Notes under the pieces: model-generated | The model's database searches: none | What the model saw: only the letters and a program-made list of their open reading frames with translations | What the model was told of the DNA's origin: nothing | IMG/VR virus record: IMGVR_UViG_3300027743_000040 | Span: 1 to 46,110 of that record | DNA: 46,110 bases | From: a virus | Strand: one strand, 5' to 3' | Shown: piece by piece, positions 9,136-18,144 of the stretch | Position numbering within the stretch: position 1 is the first letter of the stretch | Layout: every line of letters begins with the position of its first letter | Made by a program: the position numbers and the translations under genes

Positions 9136-9699
9136 ATGATGCTGTATGTCCACCCTACTCACATCACGCCTGAACACGTCCATATGCTGATGGAGGTGAA
9201 CAAGCTTGCGTCGGACTTCGAGCGGCCCAATTTGCTGGCCCTCGCGAAGCAAATCAACGCTGGCAGCGCGGTGATGTTCGAGATCCCTCACGGGATCGTG
9301 GTGGTAGAGATCCTGGAGTCGAACGGCGAGCGCCGACTGAACATGATGTCGTTCTACTGCAGCAAGTTCGGGGCTCATGGACGCGGTATCACCGAGGACT
9401 TACAAAGGCTTGCGCGTGACTGGAACTGTGCTAGAGTAACCACAGTCATCTGGGACAAGCGCCTCGCCAAGCAGCTTGAGAAGCTGGGATGCAAGACGGA
9501 ATACACCAGCCTGATACTTGAAAGCGGCTTAGCGGTCGCTCAGGAGACACCCGATGAGCACCAAGACGAAGTCCACGCAGAAGACGAACATGACGAACAC
9601 CTCAGCGCCTCCGAGCTGGACGCAGCCGGGACTGGTGGATTTATCGAACAGGGTGATGGGGGCGGTCGGCCAACTGCCGACGTCAACCTATCAGGGTGA
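9136..9699 (+). CDS. GNAT-like acetyltransferase-fold protein
   Basis: A 187-residue protein. Residues 1-135 follow a GNAT-like strand-helix order: hydrophobic strands VMFEIPHGIVVVEIL and LNMMSFYCSKFG, then HGRGITEDLQRLARDWNC in the acetyl-CoA loop position, then a terminal strand (LGCKTEYTSLIL). A clear Q/RxxGxG/A motif is absent, so catalysis is uncertain. Similar small GNAT-like genes occur in podovirus structural blocks. The last 49 codons, very acidic and Gly-rich, lie in a different frame over the start of the next gene. Confidence 0.65.
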   Translation: MMLYVHPTHITPEHVHMLMEVNKLASDFERPNLLALAKQINAGSAVMFEIPHGIVVVEILESNGERRLNMMSFYCSKFGAHGRGITEDLQRLARDWNCARVTTVIWDKRLAKQLEKLGCKTEYTSLILESGLAVAQETPDEHQDEVHAEDEHDEHLSASELDAAGTGGFIEQGDGGGRPTADVNLSG

Positions 9700-10648
9700 C
9701 TTTGTCGCCCAACCTGGGCAGGAAGGCGTCCAGAACGCAATGGGCGCGTATAACAACGCGGCTGGAACGGCGGGCGAGCTCTCGGGCTGGGGTCGTCAGC
9801 AGCTGGACCGGACGATGGGTGCGCCGCAGTTTGACATTGCTCAGGTTCCCCAGTCCATCAACTACAACATGGGGGACAGGCAGGCCAACCTCGATCAGGT
9901 GATTAACGCGGCCAATGCTCCGGTGATGCGGCAGCTGCGGGAGCAGATCCTGCCGCAGATCCGCAGCAGTGCGCTGCAATCAGGTGCCTACTCCAACGAT
10001 CGCGCGATGGGTGTGGTGCCTGAACAGGCCATCGGCGCTGCGGTGCGGGACATGGCTGCGAACGCGCAGGGCATCGGGTATGAGGACTACAACAACTGGG
10101 AGACTCGGCGAGCGGATATGTTCAAGAGCGATCAGCAGCGCGCGCTGGACGCGTATGGCCTAGACACCGAGCGGGGGCTGGGTGTTGGCGACCTGGGCGT
10201 GGCGCAAGCCGGGCAGATCCCTGGCATGATGGACGCGATCATCGGGGCTGGCAGTGCGTCAGGGGATCTGTATGGCCGAGCCGCCGATGTGGACACCACG
10301 GCCCGTCAGGCCGCGATCGACAACGCCCTGCAGCGGGAAGCATATGGCTTCGCTCGGCCGTTTATGGGGCTCGACACGGCCTCGGCGCTGATGACGCAGC
10401 TGGGTGGGAACTACGGCACCCAGACGCAGCAAGGCACCGTCGAGCAGACGCAGAAAACCGGCGGGCTGGGGAACATTGCCCAAGGCGTGCTGGGTGCGGG
10501 CATGATGGGGCTGGGTTTGGCGACCGGAGGTGGCCCGCTGGCGGGCCTTTTCGGCGGCGCAGCCAAGGCTGCCGGAGGCTTGGGTGGCGCTGCCAAGCTG
10601 TTCCAGATGCCTTTGAACGCCTCAGGCGGCTTCGGCCCGAACCAATAA
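9554..10648 (+). CDS. Internal virion / ejection-type protein
   Basis: A 364-residue protein starting behind an AGGAG site (9542-9546), 146 bases before the previous gene ends. The N-terminus is polar and Ser/Thr-rich (SWTQPGLVDLSNRVMGAVG), the middle is helical with many Ala and Gln, and residues about 310-350 are Gly/Ala-rich and hydrophobic (GVLGAGMMGLGLATGGGPLA), like a membrane-inserting segment. Such segments are typical of podovirus ejection proteins. Position before the muramidase and the giant internal protein supports this. Confidence 0.65.
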   Translation: MSTKTKSTQKTNMTNTSAPPSWTQPGLVDLSNRVMGAVGQLPTSTYQGDFVAQPGQEGVQNAMGAYNNAAGTAGELSGWGRQQLDRTMGAPQFDIAQVPQSINYNMGDRQANLDQVINAANAPVMRQLREQILPQIRSSALQSGAYSNDRAMGVVPEQAIGAAVRDMAANAQGIGYEDYNNWETRRADMFKSDQQRALDAYGLDTERGLGVGDLGVAQAGQIPGMMDAIIGAGSASGDLYGRAADVDTTARQAAIDNALQREAYGFARPFMGLDTASALMTQLGGNYGTQTQQGTVEQTQKTGGLGNIAQGVLGAGMMGLGLATGGGPLAGLFGGAAKAAGGLGGAAKLFQMPLNASGGFGPNQ

Positions 10649-10658
10649 GGAGGCTTAA

Positions 10659-12794
10659 ATGGCGAATATCCCCCTCATCGGGCCACAGGCGCAGATTGAC
10701 CCCCTTACGGGGCTGCCGATCGACCCGCGGGCCCGGATGCTGCTGGCTCAGCAGGTTTTTAACCAGCCGGGTGTGCAGGAAGCGGCCGCTAATCAGGTCC
10801 CTTCACGGCAGCGGCTGCTTCAACAGCAGACTGCTGGGCGGGAAGCCGTGGCTGCGGGGCCGCCGCTGATCGGTAGTGGGCCAGGACCTGGGTCGATCAG
10901 GGATTATCGCCGGGCTCAGGATGAATATCGGGTAGACGCGGCGAATAAGAACGTTACGGGCGCTGAACGGGGGATAAATGAGGTCTTTGCTGCGCCGGGA
11001 CGGTTCATTCGGGACAGTATTCAAGGCGTTGGAGACTATTTCGGCACGACTGAGGCCGAAATGGAAGCCCGTGGGAAGCCGGCTGCGGCGCAAGGGGACT
11101 ATAGCCCTGCGGGGTTCTTTGCACCGCCGGCAGCTGCGGCAACAGTCAGCCCTGGTGGGGGTGGTAGCGGGCGCAGCAGCCCTTGGTATGATCCTCGTCA
11201 GAGCAGCAGCACGGATACCAGCAGCCCGTATAACACTGTGGTTGGATTTGGAAGGTTTGGGCAGCCGCCTAAGCCTCTGACGCAGATGACCATGGGCGAG
11301 GTGGTAGCGTTCGGCCGGAATGTGCTCATTCCCAACAGCAGGGCTGCTGGTGTGGGCCGAGATAGCAGGGGGACGATTGGTTCGTCCGCCTCGGGCGCGT
11401 ATCAGATCACGCAGGAGACAATGCGGAACATCGCGCCGGGGCTGTTCGGGGATAAGTGGCGCTCGATGCCATACTCGGAGCAAAATCAGGACGCGATGGG
11501 GCGGCTGCTGTTCGAGCAGAATAAGAGCGGGAACCTGAAGCAGATCTGGCAGGGGCTGCCGGACTCCACTCCAGGCGCGTATGCGAATATGACCTGGGAT
11601 CAGATGAAGCCGATTATCCACCAGTATGAGAGTGGTGGACAGGGTGGAGGCGGCGGACCGGGTGCAGGTGTGGGGGTCGATCCCTATGCTGGCAGCCCCG
11701 CTTCGGCCTTCGATAATTCGATCCTGGCTGATTATGATGCGGCCAGAGCAGCGGGGAAGATCCCCACCTCCACCGAGGTGACCAACCCGTTCATGGAGCC
11801 TCCGAAGCCGGGCGATGTGCCGGGGAGGGACTTCACCGCCAGCGATGCGGCGCTGGAACGGCTGCGGCCGGCGGAAGTCCTCGAGCAGGACAAGACGAAG
11901 ATGATCCGACAGGGGATCTTCCAAGGCATGGCTCAGGCGCTGATGAGCACACCGGATGGCGCAGGGCTTGGCAAGGTGCTGGCCATGTTCGGCGCTGGGA
12001 CGCTGGCCGGGAACGTGCAGGGGAACAAGGACGTCGAGGAGAAGATGGAGAAGTATGACCGGCTGATGGCCGAGTTCAACACTGCCGTCTTCAACAACGA
12101 GCGGGATAAGTCGGGGGCTGTGTGGCAGCAAGCCGTTGCTCAGTCCAATCAAGACAACCAGTATGCCAAGGATCGGTTCACTGAGTTCACGAAGCACAAT
12201 AACATGACTGTGACCCCGGACGGCCAGGTCATCATCACCACGGCGCAGCCCAACGGCAAGATCAAGATTGAGACGAGGGCGCTGGATGCGTTGTGGGATC
12301 AGGCCACTGCAATGGGTCGCATCCCCATTATGCAGGGGATCGCGCAGCATATGGTGGGGGGTCAGGCTGTGGAAGCCGGAGTCCGCAACCACATTGCGAC
12401 GCGGGCGGCGGAAATTGAGCAGAGCCAAACGGGAAGCGGGATCTCCCAAATGATCCCAGGGATGATGATCATTCAGCAGGCGGTGGCGTCCAAGTGGGCT
12501 GAGGAGTATCTTGGCGAGCAGGGGATGAAGGATCTGAACGAGGAGTGGATGCACAAGAACCCTGGCATCGACATCGGCTCCGAAGCCGGTCAGCAGTCTC
12601 GGGATAAGTTCCTGGAAAACAAGCTGCTGACCATGATTATGAACCCGCAGTTTAAGGGTCTGTGGGAGGCCATGCAGCAAGCCGCGCCGCTTAATGCGGC
12701 GAGCGAACAGACTCGTGGGATCAGGCAGGGCGACCGGCGGACGAACACCCGCTCGGGCGCGACTACCTTCACGCAGGAAGGGGCTGAGTTCTAA
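10659..12794 (+). CDS. Virion-associated muramidase / transglycosylase-like protein
   Basis: A 711-residue protein behind an AAGGAGG site. After a Gln/Pro/Gly-rich N-terminus, residues about 205-310 look like a lysozyme-superfamily domain: MGEVVAFGRNVLIPN, then IGSSASGAYQITQETM, which matches the SLT-type SxxxGxxQI core. E213 is the candidate catalytic acid. A Gly-rich linker (about 326-340) separates a C-terminal helical region. It would cut peptidoglycan during DNA entry. I see no other muramidase in the genome, so a role in lysis cannot be excluded. It overlaps the next gene by one base (TAATG). Confidence 0.7.
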   Translation: MANIPLIGPQAQIDPLTGLPIDPRARMLLAQQVFNQPGVQEAAANQVPSRQRLLQQQTAGREAVAAGPPLIGSGPGPGSIRDYRRAQDEYRVDAANKNVTGAERGINEVFAAPGRFIRDSIQGVGDYFGTTEAEMEARGKPAAAQGDYSPAGFFAPPAAAATVSPGGGGSGRSSPWYDPRQSSSTDTSSPYNTVVGFGRFGQPPKPLTQMTMGEVVAFGRNVLIPNSRAAGVGRDSRGTIGSSASGAYQITQETMRNIAPGLFGDKWRSMPYSEQNQDAMGRLLFEQNKSGNLKQIWQGLPDSTPGAYANMTWDQMKPIIHQYESGGQGGGGGPGAGVGVDPYAGSPASAFDNSILADYDAARAAGKIPTSTEVTNPFMEPPKPGDVPGRDFTASDAALERLRPAEVLEQDKTKMIRQGIFQGMAQALMSTPDGAGLGKVLAMFGAGTLAGNVQGNKDVEEKMEKYDRLMAEFNTAVFNNERDKSGAVWQQAVAQSNQDNQYAKDRFTEFTKHNNMTVTPDGQVIITTAQPNGKIKIETRALDALWDQATAMGRIPIMQGIAQHMVGGQAVEAGVRNHIATRAAEIEQSQTGSGISQMIPGMMIIQQAVASKWAEEYLGEQGMKDLNEEWMHKNPGIDIGSEAGQQSRDKFLENKLLTMIMNPQFKGLWEAMQQAAPLNAASEQTRGIRQGDRRTNTRSGATTFTQEGAEF

Positions 12795-15700
12795 TGGGTC
12801 AGTTTGATGACTACATGGCTCGTCGGATGGAAGCCGAAGAGGCGCAGAGGGAGCATGGACCTACAAAAGACTATGGGTATGTAGGCGGGTTTATCGAAAG
12901 CACGCTGTCATCCATCCCCGAGTTCTTCTGGCAGGATCCCAGCCCTGAAGCGCAGCAGTTCCGGCAGGATAACCCGATTAGCGGGTTTATCAGCCAGGCG
13001 CTCCCCTACATGGCTCCGTATGCCGGCGCCCTGGGTGTGGTCAACCGCTCGGCAAAGCTGGGCGGGTTGATCGAGGGTGGGATTGGTAGGCTGGGCATTA
13101 CAGCGGCCGAGCAGCCCATCAGGTATAATGCCCTGCGAGGCATGGCGGTGGATGCGCTGGTGGATGTGCCTCGAGCGGCGATTGGTTATGCCACGGCTCC
13201 GGAAGGGAACCGGGACGACATTCTGGGGGACACGATCCTTAATCAGGCGTTTAGTGGGGCATTGGGCGCAGGGTTCGGATATCTGACTCGCTCTGGGGGC
13301 AAGCCTAATCGAGCGGGGGTTGGTGTGCTGGCTGAGTCGCACCCCGACTGGAACGCGATGCGGACGTTTAGGGAGGGGATGACTTTAGGGGCTGAGAACG
13401 CGAATATTGTCGGTGGAGAGTTTCAGGCCACAATGGATGACCTGATGCGGCAGAACCTCAAGCCGAGCAGGAACGAGCTGCCGCCGGAGTTAAGGCCGGG
13501 AGCGGATTGGACAGAGGACACTTCCAAAGTCTGGAACGACTTTGCTCGGACCGGGTCGGAAGAGCCGGGCAAGCTGGGGGGCAGGAATACTCGCTGGCTG
13601 ACGGAGAGTGAGGACACGAATCTTTCGACGCTCAATGTGGGGGAACAGGCGGAGCTGGTGTCGCGCTCGGGGTTCGAGAGTATTCAGGATCTAAATGCTC
13701 ATGTCATGAACCCGACAGAGGTCAGGTTTCATAACGCCGATGCCGCCAAGACTGCTACGGAGCGGTTACGGACCACGCCTGGAATGACCTACATGGGGGA
13801 GGGCGTGTGGGCCTCGGTAGAAGATGGCGGGCTGGTCAGGTTCATGAAGCGTGTGGATGGGGCCAAGACCAAGGCTGGAAAGCCGGTTGCGCGGAGCGAG
13901 GGCCAGATCCGCAACGGCGACGTTTTCTTGCAGGGGCGCACTGATAGGCTGGACCGGATTATGCCCGGCATGGCGGCTGAAAGTCAGCCCGTGGTTGACG
14001 CCTGGGCCACGATGAATGACGCCATGAGGAATACCAACCTAGGCGTGTATAACCAGTATGAGAACGCGACGTATGGGACCATGCTGAAGGGCTATGGTCC
14101 AGGCGATTTCAAGCGGTCCGCGCTCATGGGCAAGGGCAAGAAGGAGAACATGATTGCTGAGATGGCGACACGGTTCTCAGCAGCGGCCGAAGGAATGACA
14201 GGGGGTTATAGTCACAACGCTCGGCAAGCGGCGGAACGGCTGTTCGATGTGATGGCGGTGGGAGCAGCTAAGAACACCAAAAATGTCTTTCGCCGGATAC
14301 CGTTCGAGGCTATGGTGCAACGCAAGGCGATTGCGACGCATGGTGCTCGGGTCCTGATCCAAGGCGAGCAGACCCTGACCAAGGGACCGGGGAAGATGTT
14401 GCTGGGCACGGCCAAGCGCGGGAACGGGCTGAACGGAATGAAGTCGGCTCGGCAGCTGCAAGAGGGCCTGACGGATGATGAGCTGCTGGGGCTGGAACTG
14501 CTGGAAATGTCCCGAGCCAGTGTGGATAATATTGAAGATGCTGTGCCGGCGGAATTGATTACTGAGAGGATGAAGCGCGCCTATCAGGGTTTGATTGATA
14601 TCGACCTGGCGTGGCAGAAGCCATACTTCCTCGATCCGTTGATTGGCACGCCTGAGGGCGGGGTCAAGATGGCCGATAATTATACTGGAGCCGGGCAGAC
14701 CCGCGGCCAGTATTATGTTGATCTGATGGGGCCTGATAATCGGGTTGTCTATCAGGTCACGGATGACAGCAGGAACCTGGCGCAGGAGCGAGCCAAGTCG
14801 TTTGTGGAAACGGCCAATGCGGAGGGTGCTGAATGGAAGATGGGGGAGACGAAGTCGTTTTTGCAGACCGGGCAGGATGAGGTCAACAAGGCCGGGCAAG
14901 CGATCACGGAACGGCTCACCTCCGCGCGAACCGAGCAGGTCAATTCGATTATTAATAAGGCTGTGAAGCGCTGGGCCTATGAACGCTATGGCAGCACTAT
15001 GCCGACCCTCAAGCCGCGTGCGCCGGGGGATCTGACTGCAGGGTCGAAGCCCCGGCTGAGCGATCCGACACGCAAGCCGCCGACGTTGGAAGAACGGCTG
15101 GCGCGCACGGAGAAGCACTATAGAGATCTGGGAATGTTTGCTGCCTATATTGACGGCAGTCGGCGGTATACTCCGATCATGAACAAGCTGAACAAGTTTG
15201 ATCCTGTGGCGGGGGAGGATTTGCTTCACCAGTTCAATAACATTTTCGGGGTGAAGGGGCCCACCGCAAGGTATCTGGACAGTAAGCTGAGGGGAGTGTT
15301 TGGCGATGCGCTGGGCGGGAATGCTGCCAGCCAGATCGCGGGGACCGTCGGCAGCACGCTGTATCGGATGCAGCTGGGGATCTTGAATACGACCGCGGCG
15401 GTGATGAACCTGATGGGGACGGTGCAGCTGCTCATCCCGCATCTGGCGTATATGAGGGATGCGCCGCTCGCAGCCAAGGCGGCGATGGTCGATATGGTGC
15501 CTGAGATATTCGAGGGCAAGGTTCAGGGGGATATTGCACATATGTCCCTGGGTAAGATCATGGGCCGGGCGATTGTTAATCTGGGGGATAGTGCGCCACA
15601 AGACCTGAAGCAGATCCACGCGCGGCTGGACGATATGGATTTGCTCGGAAGTGGGAGTCATGGTGAGTTCATCGGGGGAAATAGTGAGGTGGCCTCGACG

Positions 15701-16840
15701 ATCCGGGGAGCCTATAGAGAGGCGGGGGGAGGCATTGCTGGTTATATCAAGGGCGCCGATCAGATCATGACGTTCCTTGCTCGCAACTCGGAGAACCTTC
15801 CGCGAGTGCTCACCGTTAACGCCAGCTATGATATCGGGAAGAACATCCTGGGGCTGGAAGGGGAGTTGCTCGAGCACTTTATTATCAAGTCCCTTCGCAG
15901 GGCCATGTATGGGCACGCTACGCAGGACCGGGCAAAGATGTTCACTGGGCCGATTGGGTCCACGTTCGGGCTGTTCAAGAACTTCGCCTTTCATTACATC
16001 AATGACTTCATGACCTATGCGAAGCTGGCCAAGAATGAGGGGGTGTATAAGCCGCTGCTGTGGCAGGTCGGAAGCACGATGGCGGTCGGAGGGATTGGTG
16101 CGACGCCGCTGCGGTATCTGGCCGACGGGCTGGCGAATTGGGATGAGGAATATCCCGATGGGGCTACGTGGCTGAGTGAGAACATGGGCAAGACAGGGGA
16201 TGCAATGTATTATGGGCTGCCGGCGTTCTTGGGGGTTACACTGCAATCGTCGGCCGCAATGCCAGGGACGGATATTGTGCAAGACTCGAGTAACATGGCC
16301 AATGCTGTGGCGATCACCAAGGCAATGGAGATTGGAAAGGCGTTGGGAGCGGCGGGAGCGTATGCAGTTGGATCGGGGGAAAATCCCCTGCGGAATGAGA
16401 ATGTGAGAGATCAGCTGTTCGCGGCGACCATGCCCCGAGCGTTTAATCGGATTGCCAGCGTGGTGGAAGGGGATTACGTCAAGAGCATGAGGACGGGCTA
16501 CCCGTCGGTGAGGGATGTTAGTGTGAGTCAGAGGATGTTACAAGCATCCGGGCTGAACGATCTGGATGTTGCGAAGCGGGCGTATGTCGGGAGGCAGCTG
16601 TGGAAGCAGAAGGCCGAGACGCAAAGGGTGATCGCGGCGCTGGGTATGCGGCATCAACAAGCCAGGGATAATGGCGATGTTGACGAGATGACTGATGTGA
16701 TGTTCGAGGCGCTGGAAGCCGGCGTGGACATCAGCAGCGTGTATAGCAGCAGCCGGACAAGGTTCCGGAGGGAGACACGGGAAGACGCGCTGAGCCTGTA
16801 TGGCCCGGAAGCGGTAATGGAGTATGGGATCGAGCCCTAG
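12794..16840 (+). CDS. Giant internal virion protein (1348 residues)
   Basis: The last gene of the rightward arm. It starts MGQFDDYMARRMEAEEAQRE and is helix-rich throughout. Hydrophobic stretches lie near residues 60-85 (ISQALPYMAPYAGALGVV) and 855-885 (LGILNTTAAVMNLMGTVQLL). Size, terminal position and the muramidase gene before it match large podovirus ejection proteins that form the trans-periplasmic channel. No RNA polymerase motifs are visible, so it is not an N4-type virion polymerase. A protease or ADP-ribosyltransferase domain could be hidden in it, but I cannot identify one. Confidence 0.7.
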   Translation: MGQFDDYMARRMEAEEAQREHGPTKDYGYVGGFIESTLSSIPEFFWQDPSPEAQQFRQDNPISGFISQALPYMAPYAGALGVVNRSAKLGGLIEGGIGRLGITAAEQPIRYNALRGMAVDALVDVPRAAIGYATAPEGNRDDILGDTILNQAFSGALGAGFGYLTRSGGKPNRAGVGVLAESHPDWNAMRTFREGMTLGAENANIVGGEFQATMDDLMRQNLKPSRNELPPELRPGADWTEDTSKVWNDFARTGSEEPGKLGGRNTRWLTESEDTNLSTLNVGEQAELVSRSGFESIQDLNAHVMNPTEVRFHNADAAKTATERLRTTPGMTYMGEGVWASVEDGGLVRFMKRVDGAKTKAGKPVARSEGQIRNGDVFLQGRTDRLDRIMPGMAAESQPVVDAWATMNDAMRNTNLGVYNQYENATYGTMLKGYGPGDFKRSALMGKGKKENMIAEMATRFSAAAEGMTGGYSHNARQAAERLFDVMAVGAAKNTKNVFRRIPFEAMVQRKAIATHGARVLIQGEQTLTKGPGKMLLGTAKRGNGLNGMKSARQLQEGLTDDELLGLELLEMSRASVDNIEDAVPAELITERMKRAYQGLIDIDLAWQKPYFLDPLIGTPEGGVKMADNYTGAGQTRGQYYVDLMGPDNRVVYQVTDDSRNLAQERAKSFVETANAEGAEWKMGETKSFLQTGQDEVNKAGQAITERLTSARTEQVNSIINKAVKRWAYERYGSTMPTLKPRAPGDLTAGSKPRLSDPTRKPPTLEERLARTEKHYRDLGMFAAYIDGSRRYTPIMNKLNKFDPVAGEDLLHQFNNIFGVKGPTARYLDSKLRGVFGDALGGNAASQIAGTVGSTLYRMQLGILNTTAAVMNLMGTVQLLIPHLAYMRDAPLAAKAAMVDMVPEIFEGKVQGDIAHMSLGKIMGRAIVNLGDSAPQDLKQIHARLDDMDLLGSGSHGEFIGGNSEVASTIRGAYREAGGGIAGYIKGADQIMTFLARNSENLPRVLTVNASYDIGKNILGLEGELLEHFIIKSLRRAMYGHATQDRAKMFTGPIGSTFGLFKNFAFHYINDFMTYAKLAKNEGVYKPLLWQVGSTMAVGGIGATPLRYLADGLANWDEEYPDGATWLSENMGKTGDAMYYGLPAFLGVTLQSSAAMPGTDIVQDSSNMANAVAITKAMEIGKALGAAGAYAVGSGENPLRNENVRDQLFAATMPRAFNRIASVVEGDYVKSMRTGYPSVRDVSVSQRMLQASGLNDLDVAKRAYVGRQLWKQKAETQRVIAALGMRHQQARDNGDVDEMTDVMFEALEAGVDISSVYSSSRTRFRRETREDALSLYGPEAVMEYGIEP

Positions 16841-16850
16841 CTGGAGAGGG

Positions 16851-16906
16851 GCAATGTGTTACATTGGACACCGTGGAATGTAACACATTGCGACGTATCA
16901 CAACCT
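16851..16906. repeat. Composite GTA-N2-AC element, copy 1
   Basis: Perfect 15-base inverted repeat (16851-16865 and 16877-16891) with an 11-base spacer, then three bases and GTATCACAACCT (16895-16906). Heptamers GTGTTAC, GTAACAC and GTATCAC are centred at 16859, 16883 and 16898. It fills the convergent junction between the arms and could work as a bidirectional terminator, but no T-tract follows on either strand. A protein-binding site is equally possible. Confidence 0.85.
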
Positions 16907-18144
16907 CAAGCCGTTGCAACCTTCCTGCCGATGCTGAATTTGCGGCAGCCATAGGCGTCGATCGCGCCTTGGACCTCGATGGCTTCGGAGGAGATCAGGT
17001 TGTCGATGATCGACTTGACCTGGGTGGATGGGAAGCGCGCCATGAGCATGGTGATCAGGACGGCCTCGTCCGTGTAGCGGCCAGCAGCAGTGTCTACCTT
17101 GACGATCTCCACGGCGTCGTTCAGGGCGGTTGATGTCCCCGACTGCGACATCTCCGAGAAGATGTGCCTCATGTTATCTTCGGTCTCAAGCTGGAATTGC
17201 AGGGCCCGGATCGTGTCTTGCTGAGTTACGATGAGGCTATTGCTGCGGCTGATGGACATAATCATCGACAGCTTTAAGAAGTGGATGCCCCTACGGGCGT
17301 TGTAGCCTTGCGCCAGCCGGGCGGCGGTCGGCTTCGGCTCGCCGTTCCCTTCCACCCACCAGCGCCGGTAGAACGCTTGCGCGCCCTCGTCCCATTCCAT
17401 CCAGCCCCCCAAGGAGTGTATGATCTTGAGGTCGTGGATCAGGTCGGCCAGGAGCTTGTGGTCTGGCATAGGGTAGTGGAATATGTTGCGGTTGGGAGGG
17501 GCGACGTCGAAGATCATCATGAGCCGGGACATAAAACCCATACCCCAGGCAAGGTCAGGTAATGTCTGAGCCAACAGCGCCGGCTGGGCCCCCGTGAGTA
17601 TCGAGCAATACGGATACTCCAAACGGATTTCGCCTGACCCTCTGGTCCGAGCCTTGTAGATCTTGGGCATATCATAGAGGCTGTTGTAGAGGGTAAGGTG
17701 AGAGAGGTCCTGGTCAGGGAGGATACCGTGCATTTCGTCACTGAGACCAATGCACTCGTTTGCCATGACGGTTGTGCCATTGGGCAGGTTCCTTTTCATC
17801 ATGTTGTCCTGCATATAGTCTTCGAGCGCCGCACGGGTGATGGAGGGCGGGATGATGGAGCAGGGCACGGAAGGGATGAAGACGCTGCGGATCGCGGACA
17901 CCGCCTGGGACTTGCCAGTGCCCGGCCCGGCTACCATACCTAAGTAGAGGTTCAAGTAGGTTGTGTTGCCACCGGCCTGCATCGCGACATTGCGCAGACA
18001 CGCGGTTCCCAGCATCCACATCGCCCCGATCTTGATGAAGTTGGGAGTGCTCTGATAGACCTTGCCATACTCCTCGAACGCCTGAATGAAATCAGGTAGG
18101 CGCCGCGGCATTAGCTCCACAACATCGGACATTTGCGTGCTCAC
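16906..18144 (-). CDS. P-loop ATPase, DUF3987-like replicative helicase candidate
   Basis: A 412-residue protein, the last gene of the leftward arm. Walker A GPGTGKS is at residues 73-79 and a Walker B-like segment (GLSDEMHGIL) lies near 132-142. GMGFMSRLMMIFD supplies a plausible arginine finger. The leading FIKIGAMWMLGTACLRN and YLNLYLGMVAGPG resemble DUF3987-type phage helicase/primase-associated ATPases. Its ATG overlaps the polymerase stop by four bases. As the genome shows no other DnaB-like protein, this is the best candidate for the replicative helicase. No primase domain is seen. Confidence 0.6.
   Translation of the reverse strand: MSTQMSDVVELMPRRLPDFIQAFEEYGKVYQSTPNFIKIGAMWMLGTACLRNVAMQAGGNTTYLNLYLGMVAGPGTGKSQAVSAIRSVFIPSVPCSIIPPSITRAALEDYMQDNMMKRNLPNGTTVMANECIGLSDEMHGILPDQDLSHLTLYNSLYDMPKIYKARTRGSGEIRLEYPYCSILTGAQPALLAQTLPDLAWGMGFMSRLMMIFDVAPPNRNIFHYPMPDHKLLADLIHDLKIIHSLGGWMEWDEGAQAFYRRWWVEGNGEPKPTAARLAQGYNARRGIHFLKLSMIMSISRSNSLIVTQQDTIRALQFQLETEDNMRHIFSEMSQSGTSTALNDAVEIVKVDTAAGRYTDEAVLITMLMARFPSTQVKSIIDNLISSEAIEVQGAIDAYGCRKFSIGRKVATA

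Noticed and set aside
10803-12680. 625-codon minus-strand frame opposite the muramidase gene
   Set aside because: Low-complexity Arg/His/Pro composition typical of an antisense shadow; the plus-strand gene has domain evidence and ribosome site.
14177-16282. 701-codon minus-strand frame opposite the giant internal protein
   Set aside because: Same shadow pattern (His/Arg/Pro-rich), no start context, conflicts with a supported gene.
12794-16840. Giant internal protein as an N4-type virion RNA polymerase or tape measure
   Set aside because: No polymerase motifs are visible, and the neighbours (adaptor, nozzle, muramidase) fit a short-tailed phage with no tape-measure chaperone genes.
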